Notes: generated by a model not told the origin, from the letters alone. A stretch of 64,000 nt of DNA from Malurus cyaneus samueli (GCA_009741485.1 CM019216.1:47252863-47316862), one strand, 5' to 3'. Positions 39,601 to 51,099 are shown, counted from the stretch's first letter. Numbers and translations are program-made.

Positions 39601-42600
39601 CATTGTAGCCACAAGGTTCTGATGTGGGTGGGCTGCCAAGGGCACACAGTGGACTCAGAAGTTTCTGAGCCTACACTTCCAAAGGCTGTGCAAACAAATT
39701 TGTTTAGAGTACTGAGTTCAGCTGGGAGGGCTCCTTCATTAAAAGCAGACTTCAGAGGTCTAAGTATAGATGTGGTACCCAAGGAGTGGAGAAAGCTTGG
39801 GCTTTAACAAGTTCTTTGATTTTTTGCATTTGGTAAAGATGAAAAAGGTGGGTAATCTTTATCATCTCTATAACAGCAGTCCTGACGCCACTAAGAAGAC
39901 TCATACTGGTTTTCACTAGGAATTTGGCACTTTCCTCTCTTAGGTACTTTTGAAAATGGCATATATTGGTTACTACATGTGCTATAGAGTTCCTGCTGGC
40001 CAAAGTGGAGAACAAAACCTGCTGTGAAACCCTGAGAGCTGGCTCAAGTGATGGCTGAGCCCAGCACAGGGTGGAGTGTGGTGTCTGGCAAGTAGAAACG
40101 TGGCTTCTTGCTATATGCCAAGGGTGGTGGCAGACAACAGCAGCTGGATCCTTGGAGAGAAAGCTTGTGAAGATAGTTTGTATAAATGGTGTTTGGTGGA
40201 GAGATGAAATTGCTGTGGTGTGAGTCCACAGAAATGGATAATAAGAGATGGAAGCCTGGCAAGGGAGTTTGCTTGGGATCATTCTCCAGCGCTGGTTGCA
40301 CACTGAAATTCCCCCAGTCCTGCAGACAGCAGTGTAGGGTTGTGCATCTTCCTTGGAAGCCTACTGTTGTCACTTGCAAGCCTCATGTCACGGGGACTGT
40401 GGTCTCTAATAGTAACTACTGCTTGCCTGTGTCTGTGGCATGGCCATGCCACAACTTGTGCTCATCAGAGACAAGCAAAAGTTGTGTTCTGCTGCTGAAA
40501 CAGAGGTTGCAGTGAATGTGAAGAAAAATCCACCCACTCTGTATACACAGTAAGTTCTTTTTTGTAGTTTGGTAATACCCTGTCAGATTTATTTCTTTTC
40601 CAGTCAGAAGCACAGCTCACTTTATGGCTGATCTCCATTTCTTTCTGTTTTCTGGCAGAGATTCCTTTTACTTAGAATTCATGTGATTCATGGGTTACAG
40701 GCTCATCTGTTGAAGTACAGTATGACTGCAGAGGCAGTTGTGACTGCCACCATGGTTGTAACCTAATCTGCATAAAACCCCAGAAGAATCAGTGATTTGA
40801 AAGAAATTCCTACCTGCTGTTTGTGTAGGATGACCATCTGTCTGGCAAATCCCCTGTGGAAGTCAGATACATCTGAGAAGAGCAAGACACCTTCTGACAC
40901 CTGTTTCTCCAGCAGATGTAGTTGCTTATTCTGTTTTTTATTTTTTTTTTTCAGCAGGTGCTTTGGAGATTTGCTTTTGGATCGACTTTCAGCAGCTTTT
41001 GAGTACTGGTCTGAGCACTGTGTACAATGCAGGCTCATTCTGACCAAATTATTCTTTCTCTTCTTTGGCACAAATTCTGGGAGGTCTTAACTATAGCTTA
41101 GTAAGTGCTCCTGAATCTGGGCACCTCAGTTCAGGCATAGAAACTGATAAATACCCAACTTCTTTAGTTCCAGAAAATGCCATCAGAATTTCTGAAAAAC
41201 ACTGAGACAAACTGGCTTTTTTAAGATCAAGTGGCATCTTCTGTTTGAGGGTCATTCCACATATATTCATAAATAGTTTTCAAGATGCAGGAGAAGACAG
41301 TAGATGTGTCAAAGTGGTATTTTTGAAGGGTAATCCTTTTGTCTGCTGGAAATTTTATATCTTTAAAAGCCTGCATTAGTATCAAAATGCCTTTGGCGCT
41401 CTGCTCTGAGTCTGTGTTCATACATGTCAGTTTGCCTGTCCAGATCTTCTTATTCACAAACTGTCCTCAGTTTCTGTGTGGCTCTCAGCTCTGATGAGAT
41501 TTCTGCAGCTCTAAGTGTCTGCTGTTTTGTGCATGTTACACAGCATGGAGCACCAGATTTCTTTGCTGGAGAACCAGCCACGATAATCCAAATAAACACC
41601 ACCTTCTGTAGATGAATTGTATCTCCTGTAACTAAAGGTTAAGGTGTCATCCAGAGATTTATCCTTCCAAATGGATTTGTTGGACCACTGTGATACAAAC
41701 ATAATTTACTACCTTTTGTACATCATAGCCTGTGTCCTCAAAATGATGTTTGGGGATTCACGATACTGAACAGGGTGAATTATGTGTCAAATTATCAACC
41801 GTCCTGTTTGACATTTAGGTAGTGCTGACAGCAGCTGGGCATTTAGCAACATGAGGCTACTGCAGCAACCTTTTGATTGGATTGTTTTATTTCAAAGCTG
41901 CTGTTAATGGAACATTTCTGGAGAAAAGCTGCAAAATAGACCAGCGATTGCATTGACTGCTGTGCTCTGGCCAGCCAGATGTGAGCGGTGTGTGTTGTAC
42001 TTGTCATCCTCCCTGTAAAATATTGTCAAGCTGCCACATCCTTAATGAAAATCCAGCCAGTTGAAGGCAAGAGATACCTTGCTGTAAAGAGCCCCTGGGT
42101 TAGGCGTGCCTGACAGGATGAGAATGGATCCTTGGAGAGGAGTAAGTGCCTCGTACTTCATTATTCCTATAGGTCTGAACACATTTGCTGAACTAAAGAG
42201 GTTCTGTGACTATGCAGGCACATTCACTTCCTCGAAGTATATTCCTATCTGGAAACATTTCACGAAATAGTTCCTTCCTGCAGTTTCTGCCTTCCTTTTG
42301 TGACGGTTCTTGATTGACTGGAATAGTTTATAATTTTTTCCTCGGCCATTTTGTTGGTGTATGCTGTATGACCCTGTGCTTCAAGTGGTGCTTTGCAGAT
42401 TATATCTGCTGCTGGTGTGAGGAACCTGGTTTTGATCTGAGTGACCACCGTGGCTGCCTAGGTGTGTCACCTGCAGAATTAAGCTTCAAATGAAAGCCAT
42501 TAATTTAGTAATTCTGTATAACTAAGAGAAGGATTTTCACTGAGGAGGTTCTGACATGACCCATGAAAACAAAAGGGGACATGCATCACATGCTCCCATT

Positions 42601-45600
42601 TTTACACCTCTTCCTCCTTCCTCAATGCTGCAAGTCTGGGCAATGCAGGAGATGGCTTATTGCATTGTTTGTGCATATGATCAACCAGGCAAAGACAAAA
42701 TGAGGACACACGAGGAGTTTGGCAATTGTATTCCAGGACAGAGTTCCTGCCCTCCTCAAACTGCCAAACCCTCTGGCGTATTCTTTCGACTTAGAAATTG
42801 AAAATGCATAGCAGAATCTTTTCCTAGTGAGTTATCTGCCCCTTACGATTTTCAGCAAGTGAAAAAGAAAAGCCATTGCCTCAATACAGATATGCCATCC
42901 TTACATTTAAGTTCCCAGAAGGCCTCTGACTATGTGACAAGAATTACTGTCATGGATATTGCGTAATGGTTTATGCATAATGTTTAATGCAGTCCCAGTT
43001 TTATGAAATATGGATAATATTGGAGACATTTGGAATAGTAGTTTAGATTTACACTTCATCCTTAAGGTGGAGACGAGGGACATTTTTAGTGCTCTTCAGT
43101 GACACTGGAAGAGCTGAGATTGTTACTATTAACAATGAATAAAATCCATAGAAGTGGAAAAGAGAAAAATACATTGCTCAGATGGATTATGGGCAAATCA
43201 TAAATGTTTAAAGCATTTCTGGAGGTTAGAAATGCTGTGCCTTTATTTGAATACCATAGCTATCTCAGCACACTTCCTCACCACTCTATCCAAGGTGTGT
43301 TGCTCCTTAGTGTGGAAGATTGGGACTTAACTGAGAGGACACGATTTTGAATAATCTTTCTTCTTGTCAAAGATTTACTATTAAGATTAAAGCATTTTGA
43401 AAAAAAAAAAAAAAAAGAGATTTGGTGCATGTGCTACATATGTTAAGAGTCAGCTCACACTGTATGTATTTGTTTTGTGGCACACAGGACAGCTTTCCAG
43501 CTCGGTTTGGAGGAATACATTTCGTCAATCAGCCGTGGTACATCCATGCCCTCTACACAGTTATCCGGCCCTTTCTAAAGGAGAAGACACGAAAAAGGGT
43601 ATTCTTCTCTTTAATTGTCCATTTCCTGGCAGTTGTTGTCAGCAGATGCATCATATTCTAATAAAGTAGATAAACATGAGATATTAGCTTGCTATTGGTG
43701 GAAAATGTTTAAATATGTTGGTGTTGTAAAGGGAACCTTCAGCTGTTTTAGAAACTTATGCAACATTATCCTTTAAGGACATAGTCAAGCAGTGCACTTA
43801 AATGTATTTTAAAATGTAAGCATATACTTGCTCCCGGGGGTTATATAAAAAATATTGCCAACATTACAGTTTCTATTAAGATTGCATTCAATTCCATTCT
43901 ATTTAATTTCTGCTAAAATTATTTGTGTCTTTCTTTTAAAAACAGCTAGTGAGTACAAAGTCCTTTCCCAGTGCGATTTCCTTGACAATTGCATGAACTA
44001 AAATACCCAGCTGGCATCTAGTAGTATTAGTTAGCAAATACAAATTTGAATGAAAGCCAGTAAAAGGGAATTTGTGTGCATGCATCTGTGCATGAGCATG
44101 AGCAGCCTCTGAGACGTTGCTGAATTTGTACCATTTGCATCAGTGCAATTAAATTAGAGCTTGGTGGTGATAGCATATAGAATGATATTATTTCTGCAGC
44201 AGCAACTTTGTCATCCAGGAAAGCACAATCACATCATGTACAAAGGCACTACAAAGAATAGGATGATGTTTTTTTTTTGATGGAATCAGCCCTCTAAGCA
44301 GCTCTGTATTTTCTCTCCTCAAACACAGTCTGCAAGGCCACAATGATCCTTGGTGTTCAGCTGTTTTTTACAGACAGATTATGCTTGCGAGGCCTCTGGA
44401 ATTTACAGATTTTGAACTATAGATCACAAAGCCTTTTATGTAATATCTGTTATAAATATGCAAATGAAGCCCCATTTTGCAGGATTCGGTTGCACTCTGT
44501 TGACTGCAGCTTCTGCAAAGAACATTGTAGTGCCAGAAATGTCTGAGGCCTTTTCAACTCGAGTGCTGCGTATGCATAACCAGGGAGTAAAGTGCAGCTC
44601 ATAGAGGTGTCACAGCATTAAAAATAAGTGACAAGGCAGCTGAACATGGGTGCTTATCATTTAGCATCTGAATTTTTATTTAGACACCTGAATCAATGGC
44701 ATATATTTCCAGAAATGCTGACTTTTTACAACTGGTTTTATTGAATACCTATAAAAAGTAGTCAGGTTGTTAAATATTGATTTACAGTTCTAAACTTAGC
44801 ATCAGAATGTGAAAGTTATGACCAGTGCATAAAATTTAAAATCAGCTTTAAAAAATGATTAGATGCAGAAAAATAATTGTGAAAGAAGTACCCATACCAA
44901 ACAGAATCCTCTTTAGATTTTTTTTTATCAGTCCTATTACATAGCTGTTGTCTTTATTCTGAATTTGTATGTATTTTTAAAATATGTTGGGTATGTTTGC
45001 AACTGATAGCTATATGCAGATAAATGCAGTACTAGGCATATATAAAAACAATTGCTAAAAAGTGAAACATCTGGAAAGGCACCAAATAGCAAATTATTTT
45101 CATCATTAATAAATGTTCTTTCACAAAAGGATAAATTCCTTTGTAAATTGGAAGCAAATCTCTGGTTTTGCATGGTCATACTAACTTTCCTGCCTCCACA
45201 GCTGACTGGAAGTTTGTCTGAATTAAGCAATAAAAGACAAGCTTATATCTGGTTTTTGTCTTTTGCCTTTTGAATTTAACTCTTTGATAAATGAGGCTAA
45301 GGGTATAGGTGCCCAGAGGACTCTCTGCAAGGTGAAGTAGAATGGGAAAGATCTGTGAGGGCAAATACTAAAGTTACACATAAACATAAATACAAGTATT
45401 CATATACATGTCTTATAAATATACAGATAAATAAATGTAAAGTATGCATGATTATCAGTCCACCAAAACATTGATGGAAAAATATCAAATAGTCCATCAA
45501 CTATTCCCTCAGTGTTGTCACAGGAATAATTTTACAGTCATTACTTACTTAATGTATTGTCAAGTCTAAATGGCAGTTACCGGTATGTCTAGATTAAGGA

Positions 45601-48600
45601 AGAAAATATTTCCAGCACTGTTATCATAACACTGCACAATTTATCTTATTTATAGAACTCATGGCAGGATGCTGAAAGTCAATGTATATTCTTTGTTGTA
45701 TATGTTAAATATTATTTTAAATTATTAATTTTAATCTTAGTTTATTCACTTAATTTAATTCACAGAGTTAGGGAGAACAATTAACAAGCAATAGGGCATC
45801 TGTCTGTATAATCTTCTGTCCATCTAGGGACCAGACACCAGTTCTTACCCTCCATAAGTCCCTACCGCTGCAAACATTTTACATTATTTGTGCTTTAATC
45901 ATTTTGGGAATTTTTGTACATAACATGACCATGCTTAAGGCAGAGGTGACTGTGCCTTCCTCTGCACCTCTGTTAGCCCAGCACAACCACAACATTTAAA
46001 TTGTGCAAAATCCTCCTAATAGTGATGGTGTCATTTGAGCTTTGATGGGTTTTGGTGATATCCCTGTGTTTCTCCCTGCATCTCCCGTATGTACAGATAT
46101 TCCTGCATGGTAACAACCTCAACAGCCTGCATCAGCTCATACACCCTGAGATCCTGCCCTCAGAGTTTGGAGGAATGCTGCCCCCCTATGACATGGGGAC
46201 ATGGGCAAGAACACTGCTTGACCATGAGTACGACGATGACAGTGAATGCAATGCGGACTCCTACAACACTCCTGCAAAGGATATAGAAAAGGACCTCTCT
46301 CCCAAATCCATGAAAAGGTGAGTTAAAGGTACTGTTGTCCTAGTATTGACATAAGGTTAACATTTGCCTTCTTCCTCCTTTATGAAACTGTGGGTAGTTC
46401 AGTCTATTATATGTGAGGACCATTCTTTTTTTTTCCTCCCTTAAAAAGATCAGTGTTGATGAGAGATCATGGCCTCGATTATTATCCATGTGAGTTGTGA
46501 ACTCAGTGCAGCTGCTTATTTCTGTGGTGCCGTATAGGTTGTGTACACAGTACCGTGTTTGGAATAAGCTGCTATCCCACCTCAGCCTACAGTGTTTATT
46601 AGACAAACAGTGCTAATTGGAGTGAGCCTCTGTGCAGGGGGTAAATTGGGGCCAATTATCTTTCTGGGAGGTGATGTTAGCTCTGATTTTCCTCCATCTC
46701 ATAGCCCACTGCCTGGTATCCACCAGCCTGTAGGTGCCAGGACCTTTACAGCATCTGAACCTTCAGTCATGGTGACTGCACACATGAGAAAATATAATGA
46801 GGAGAACCAGGACCAAAATCAGTGCCAGTTGTTATACTTGGGTCTGGTAATCATCATGGCATTCTGATAGTCTTCTCTTTGAGCAGGTACAGTGTAATTG
46901 CTTGCTGCATTTCACCTTTCATAATAAAGTATAGGAAGAGCTTAGTTATCTCTCTGGTAACTATGGAAGCACTGAGGTCATTAACTTGGGAGGGGTGAAT
47001 CTGATCCAGCCTTGCCAGGGCACTAGGAAAGAAAAGAGGAAAGATTGTAACTGTGATAGAAAAGGTAGCAGAAAGGGCAGCAGAAAGGCCAGCAGAGTGC
47101 AACTCATAAGGGGCAGGCCTAGCAGTGGATCAGAAAAGAAAAAAACAGGACAGAATATATAAAGCCATTAAAATTAAGTTAGGATATGCTAGGCTGGGAA
47201 CCCAGTTTCAGGAGACAGCATGTGATGCAGAAGGGAAAGAGAGTCTGGAAACAGATCAAACAGGATAAAATATTTTCAGATTTCTCAGGCGGGAAGACGA
47301 TTTTGGCTGGAAAATATTGCGTAGACTGGGAAGGACAGTGTGGTTTAAAAGGGAGGTACTTTTGTGGAAACAGAGAAGACAACATGAGATGGCTATAAGA
47401 GAAAAAAAAAAGAAAAGAATGCAAAAAAGTTTAAGGATTTTGTGTTGAATAATCCTACACTGCATTGAAAGTGAAAAACAGCAAGAAACTGGATAGGAAT
47501 GAGCTAGGATAAGATGTTTTCTGAAGCTGTATGACAGGAGCACTGGAATGGCTGCAAACCTGGTCTCAAATTCCCAGACAGGGAGCTTTCGCTATAAATT
47601 CCCAGACCTCCAAAATTCCCCATGCCCAGATATATGAAGCTGGAATTATGTAATTAACACAATTAATGGAGGAAATGGGACAGAGAAAAAGAACCATGGG
47701 AAGGGGAAGGGTGAGCAATACACTTACGTATGATTTACACATAACACAAGAATTGTGAGAGAATAAAGAAGCTGTCTTAGAAGGATGGCATTAAGGAATT
47801 GAAATGCAAAAGCCTTTCTGCTGCAAGATGATGTTGTGAGAGTAAATAAGTTCATCCTATGGTGCAACAAAAAAAGAAAAAAAATGAGAAGGCTTGTAAC
47901 AAGTCCCTTTGGAGAAGATTGGAGCGGTTTCCCAGATTGTCCTGGGTGACCATATTACTAAGTGGAAAAGCAGTGAGTATACCAGATTCTTCATTCTTTC
48001 TCAAATAATTTTTATTCTTCTTTAACTTGTTCTTGAAAACGCTTTCATACAGTATTAGACTTTAGTGTAAGCTTCAAATTGACATTCTTTCAGTCTGGGT
48101 AGTTGACAGTAGGAGACCTAGTGGAGAAAATAAAGAGTGGGGATTGACTCCATTATCTACATAATATTAAGCTAAGATTTCTTCACTTTCCACACATTCT
48201 TTCTCAGTTAGCATGCCCCCAGCATCTGCTGGAATCCTTGTTCCCTGCTGCTGGACATAAAAAATACTAAGTAGACTTACTGTGCTAGTACTAAGTACTA
48301 AGATTGACAGGAGAGTCACAGAAATTCATTGTATTAAGTGCACAGACTCTGCTAAAACACAAATAGAAAAGTTAAGATGAACTTTATTTAATTAAAAACT
48401 AAATTCAACTTGCATTCAGCAAGTAATGGCTTGTTTCTCTCAGTTTAAACCCACAGTTAATATGATATGTTAGTGCAGAAGATTTTTAGTATATAAAAAA
48501 CCATGACTAAGTCAATGAAAAGTGCTTAGCTTAGAACAAATTTCACAAACATCTAGCAAATCTCCTACAATTATCTTGTTTTATTTGGCTTGCCATTTTA

Positions 48601-51099
48601 AAATTAGTTTACTGTTCCAAAAGAATGTCCTTTTAAAACTGAAATCTATTGAGAATACATTTCTTTCTTACTCATTTTTTGTCCCCAGTGTGAAGCACTG
48701 ACATTCCTCCAGATCTCCATGCATTTTTTGTGAATTGGATGACCTCACCTTGAAAGGAAGGTTGACTGGGGGATGAGGGTGGAGATAAGGAGGAATTAAT
48801 CCACCTGTAATGCGGGGCTCTGGGGAGAACTTGTTTATGTCATTTGGCAACATTTGAGCTGTCTCAGCAGCCAGGTTCAGCTGTGGCTGTGCTCACCCCG
48901 TGGCTGTCATGGCTGAGATGCCCAGCTGGAGACCTGCATCCTCTTCTCATCTAACCCAGCAGGGCAGATGTCTGTGTTGATCAACTTTGTGGTTTGGTTC
49001 CTCACCTCTGCAGTGGGCTTTGTGGTGTAACTCTATCCTGCTGTGTTTTCTGAGAATGTGTTCTGTAATGTTTGTGAAATTATTTGGGAGATGTCAGTAG
49101 AATGGAAGGAGCTATAGACTTAAATGTTGTTTCCTTTCACACACTTTCATTTGTGAATTGCTGCTGAATGGGATGAAGCATGACAGTAAATTTCTATTTA
49201 AAACTGAATTCAAATTATCTCTTCTCCTTCTTCAAGGCATTTGGGCATCTGAGCTTACAAGCCACAGGTCAGGATTTGTACAGTTCGATTTCCACACCTA
49301 ACTTGGTATTGGGGATTTTAGAGGCTCTGGGAATTTATGGCCAAAGCTTCCTCACTAGGAATTTGAGACCAGGTTTGCAGCCATTCCAGCTGCCCTGCAG
49401 TTTTCCCCAGATGAGAACTGGAAACCCTGCCTGCTCAGTCATTGGCAGCCGAGGAAAAGGCTCAGTTTTAGCACTTACATCCAGTTGGCAAACCTTTGAA
49501 GTTAATTTGCTTCCACAGCAATTTTTATCACAATGAACTGGATTTTCCATGAGTGCAGCTTCCCACCAGCAAATTTTCAATCAGCTTTGCGTTGGCACGG
49601 TACCTTGTGAAGATTTTAGAAAAGCATTTTTAATTCAGTGGTTTAGTTTTTCTGCCTGAGGAACTGACTAGTGTTCAGGACGAATGTTATTGTGCACTCT
49701 TAATTAAAATTTTTTAAATTATGCTTATCGCAAGAGAGACCATCATATTTTTAAAGCTAATTTTCTTGGTTTTAGTGTTAATAAGAGAATGTGGTAAATA
49801 TTAGGAAATATCTTTGTGTTTAAAGTTTTCTCCTAGGCTTTAAGTCAGATGTTTTTTTCTTATGTTTTTGTAAGTTTTCTTTAGATTTTTTTGAGAAAGA
49901 CCTCCTCAGCTTCATTCATTGGTTTCACTGGATGATGCCAGTTTATAAGATTGGGGGATTGACTCCATATGCTTATCTTAGGAAAGGTTAGAATTCATAA
50001 AGGTTTTTCTCTGCGCTGTAGCCTTCTAAATGGGCAAATCTGAAGCAATTCTGCGGGCACAGTGTGCTTCCACTGATCAAAAATAGATGCACTGTAGAGA
50101 GTACACATGCTCTTTAGTCATCTCAAATCTTCTTTGCAGAAAGAATCCTGCATGAAATTCATTTCACTAAAGAAAAGATCCAACAAGGGTTGCATTTACT
50201 GTACCCTAGAAGTGACTGGTTTAAGCTGAGCTGTAGCTGATGTGAGACCTCATATTAACACTTTAGGCTTTGTTTTCATGGAGCATTTTGTTTTTACTGG
50301 AGATTGGGTTTTCCTCTTTGTCCATTGCATACAGTTCTTGCAGGGTACCGATACCACATTATACTTCTGGGCAAAATCAGAGAATCTGGAGAAATTTTAC
50401 AATCATCATTGAATTTGCCCTGATCATCCTTCCCTGCCCTGTTCACTTAAGCTGAAAGTGAATTTGACACATATGTCTGCTGCTCCAGAAATCCCGCTAA
50501 CCATGGCACTAATTCCTAGGTTTGGCTTAGGATCTCACATTGTTGAAATTAAGTACTCTTCAGAAAAGGAGCAACTTGTACTTCCAGCGAACACATCCCG
50601 CTAATTGCAGTGTGTGATTTGCCAGCTGGGTGGCTGAATTGCACCTTCCTTGCCAGCCCAATGCTGTATAACCTTTGGGAGAGACAGTCAGTGCTCAAGT
50701 CACTAAGGAGGACAGCTTAATTTGCTCTTTTGTGTGGAGGATACACCCTGCTTCATGATTTCACTGGAGAGAAGATCCACTTTATTCCACCTTTTGCTCC
50801 TATATTCACAAATCAGCACTGAGCCCTTTAAAGCCATGATTTGCCTCCATGAGGGTGTTTCCTGACGATTTGCAATGATCAGATGCTTGGGTAATGCTGT
50901 ACCATTATTTTTTAAGCCCTGACAGAAATTAAAATAAACAAAAGAAAGCTGAGGTTTACCCTCATTTGTCTTGTTTTATAAATGTCAAATAAACATGTTG
51001 TCCCTCTGCAGGTCTCAGTCAGTCGTGGATCCTGGGGTGCTGAAACGCATGGATAAGAATGAGGAAGAAAACATGCAGCCTTTGCTTTCACTTGACTAA
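3277..51099 (+). CDS. CLVS2: Clavesin-2, five coding exons
   Basis: Joining 3277-3665, 13377-13551, 43488-43598, 46097-46317 and 51012-51099 gives 984 nt, or 327 residues plus TAA, the family's usual length. The protein begins [20 protein letters not shown], as CLVS2 does; its paralogue CLVS1 has an N-terminal extension of about 22 residues. A CRAL-TRIO-N helical region lies around residues 30-93 (with RFLRARKF) and the CRAL-TRIO lipid-binding domain at about 96-257, including D163-WSNFTFKQ and LPSEFGG (245-251). An acidic linker follows (267-279), and the protein ends in LLSLD (323-327), a clathrin-box match. Known family role: neuron-enriched Sec14-type protein that binds PI(3,5)P2 and clathrin on coated vesicles, trans-Golgi and endosomes and influences lysosome morphology. 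No frameshift or missing key residue is seen. All introns are GT-AG, with phases 2, 0, 0 and 2. Confidence 0.97.
8564..8621 (+). repeat. A-rich low-complexity tract
   Basis: A run of 20 A (8564-8583) is followed by A-rich sequence with scattered C. It could be the tail of a retrotransposed sequence, but nothing upstream is recognisable as a retrogene, and no target-site duplication is evident. Confidence 0.8.
9452..9473 (+). repeat. Poly-T tract, 22 bases
   Basis: An uninterrupted T run in intron 1. It may be a homopolymer expansion or the reverse complement of an old poly(A) tail. No associated element is recognised. Confidence 0.8.
11527..11814 (-). mobile_element. CR1 LINE 3' fragment
   Basis: The sequence reads 'atggtttgggttggaaggga' and continues through the typical CR1 3' region ('ccatccaacctggccttgaa', 'acagtaaagaatttcttcct'). 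CR1 elements end in short ATTCTATGAT-type repeats; here the element is reversed, with a decayed form of that end at the left ('cctagaatcctggaatgg'). The fragment is 5'-truncated, as is usual for CR1, and carries no intact reverse transcriptase. It lies in antisense orientation within intron 1. Confidence 0.93.
12371..12404. repeat. Short tandem duplication (16-bp unit)
   Basis: The unit 'aaggagctgtgcag' plus two bases occurs twice in succession. It is a minor local duplication in intron 1 with no apparent function. Confidence 0.7.
12565..12685 (+). mobile_element. CR1 LINE 3' fragment, diverged
   Basis: The sequence follows the CR1 3' region in sense orientation: 'gaggccaggttggacagggc', then 'catggcaagagggttggaac', then 'ggtcccttccagtccag'. 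It is shorter and more diverged than the neighbouring minus-strand copy at 11527-11814, so it is probably an older insertion. No coding potential remains. Confidence 0.8.
13377..13551 (+). CDS. CLVS2: CLVS2 coding exon 2
   Basis: This 175-nt exon supplies the last base of Arg130 and residues 131-188, beginning [12 protein letters not shown]. It covers the central CRAL-TRIO sheet and helices, including the family-typical D163[14 protein letters not shown] segment that lines the lipid pocket. The acceptor is TCTCAG|G and the donor CAG|GTAACA, close to consensus. The exon ends in phase 0 after Gln188. Flanks and frame fit both neighbouring exons exactly, so the boundaries are firm. If the donor were not used, translation would add ten mostly hydrophobic residues and stop at 13582-13584. 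Confidence 0.97.
16573..16673 (-). mobile_element. CR1 LINE fragment
   Basis: The order 'gaatcacgggataattcag', 'ggaaaagacctcaggggct', then 'aaagcagggtccctgatgag' and 'gtcagaccagg' follows the reverse complement of a CR1 3' end of a different subtype from the copy at 11527. The fragment is short and diverged, with no coding content. The boundaries are approximate. Confidence 0.8.
17495..17518 (+). repeat. Poly-T tract, 24 bases
   Basis: An uninterrupted T run in intron 2. The long open frame crossing it (17374-17919) contains a poly-Phe stretch from this tract and looks like noncoding sequence. Confidence 0.8.
22256..22306. repeat. Imperfect inverted repeat, hairpin-forming
   Basis: The arms 22261-22279 and 22283-22301 are reverse complements over 19 bases with two mismatches. 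Both mismatches become G-U pairs if the + strand is transcribed, so the RNA stem would be fully paired around a three-base loop. Four more pairs are possible outside one mismatch, giving the wider span. The tiny loop does not suit a microRNA precursor. It may be a remnant of a small palindromic transposon, or chance in AT-rich DNA. Confidence 0.6.
25368..25380 (+). repeat. Poly-A tract, 13 bases
   Basis: A short homopolymer in intron 2 with no recognised element attached. Confidence 0.7.
34657..34955 (-). mobile_element. CR1 LINE fragment
   Basis: The reverse complement follows a CR1 region from the end of the reverse-transcriptase frame into the 3' part. Landmarks on the + strand are 'ctctggtcatgtcactgggc', 'ctcccttcaggtgtttgtg', 'attcccagctctctcagtct' and 'gagagatgctccaatccctg'. 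The copy is truncated and carries indels; the minus-strand open frame at 34715-35155 partly reflects it and is not an intact protein. Confidence 0.85.
43400..43416 (+). repeat. Poly-A tract, 17 bases
   Basis: An uninterrupted A run about 70 bp upstream of the exon 3 acceptor. It could affect sequence accuracy close to the splice site, but the exon itself is clean. Confidence 0.8.
43488..43598 (+). CDS. CLVS2: CLVS2 coding exon 3
   Basis: This 111-nt exon encodes residues 189-225, [20 protein letters not shown] and onward to the basic end KEKTRKR. It continues the CRAL-TRIO domain; the basic cluster at 219-225 lies in the region where phosphoinositide-binding family members often carry positive charge, which is an inference. 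The acceptor is CACACAG|G. The donor is AGG|GTATTC, which is weak because it lacks G at +5 and A at +4. Both ends are phase 0, so skipping this exon would keep the frame and remove 37 residues from the lipid-binding fold. Confidence 0.96.
43599..46096 (+). other. CLVS2: CLVS2 intron 3 (2.5 kb)
   Basis: This phase-0 intron has a weak GTATTC donor and a good pyrimidine-rich acceptor ending GTACAG. It is AT-rich and free of recognisable transposons. An exact ATGCAAAT octamer, the POU-domain consensus, lies at 44458-44465. No gene is seen inside. Confidence 0.9.
44458..44465. promoter_or_regulatory. ATGCAAAT octamer (POU-type site)
   Basis: An exact match to the classical octamer inside intron 3. 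Eight-base matches are expected by chance in a window of this size, so this is only a marker for a possible neural enhancer; nothing else in the sequence supports it. Confidence 0.2.
46097..46317 (+). CDS. CLVS2: CLVS2 coding exon 4
   Basis: This 221-nt exon encodes residues 226-298 and two bases of Arg299. It begins [20 protein letters not shown], completes the CRAL-TRIO domain with the hallmark LPSEFGG (245-251) and [10 protein letters not shown], then enters an acidic, probably flexible segment (DHEYDDDSE, 267-275) and the basic KSMKR. The acceptor is TACAG|A and the donor AG|GTGAGT, a near-perfect consensus. Reading through the donor gives an immediate TGA. The linker region after residue 275 is where clavesin orthologues vary most, as far as I recall. 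Confidence 0.97.
46318..51011 (+). other. CLVS2: CLVS2 intron 4 (4.7 kb)
   Basis: This intron splits Arg299 (phase 2), with a strong GTGAGT donor and a CTCTGCAG acceptor. It contains purine-rich stretches around 47000-47460 and no clear transposon. The small open frames show no domain or signal. No nested gene is recognised. Confidence 0.9.
51012..51099 (+). CDS. CLVS2: CLVS2 coding exon 5 (last)
   Basis: This exon gives the last base of Arg299, residues 300-327 and TAA at 51097-51099. The tail reads [20 protein letters not shown] and then MQPLLSLD. The final five residues, LLSLD, fit the clathrin-box pattern (Leu-hydrophobic-x-hydrophobic-acidic), consistent with the known clathrin binding of clavesins. 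Because the motif sits alone in this small exon, any alternative 3' end would separate lipid binding from clathrin binding. The acceptor is GCAG|G. The reading frame agrees with exon 4 only through this junction. Confidence 0.96.

Larger units (their letters stand above)
13552..43487 (+). other. CLVS2: CLVS2 intron 2 (29.9 kb)
   Basis: The largest intron, phase 0, with GT-AG ends. Over almost 30 kb it shows only two recognisable CR1 fragments (16573-16673 and 34657-34955, both minus), homopolymer tracts (17495-17518, 25368-25380, 43400-43416), and a notable inverted repeat at 22256-22306. Sequence at about 32100-32800 and 37400-38100 is AT-rich with many TAAT-type homeodomain cores and could hold conserved regulatory elements, but this cannot be judged without alignment. 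No nested gene or RNA gene is recognised. Confidence 0.9.

Noticed and set aside
39752..40303. 183-codon minus-strand frame in intron 2
   Set aside because: Its composition is not protein-like, with many Cys/His/Ser and no motif, and there is no supporting context. Chance frame.
3277..51099. Assignment to CLVS1 instead of CLVS2
   Set aside because: The protein starts directly at MTHLQAG without the CLVS1 N-terminal extension, has YTLVDILRA and [10 protein letters not shown] rather than the CLVS1 forms, and totals 327 residues as expected for CLVS2.
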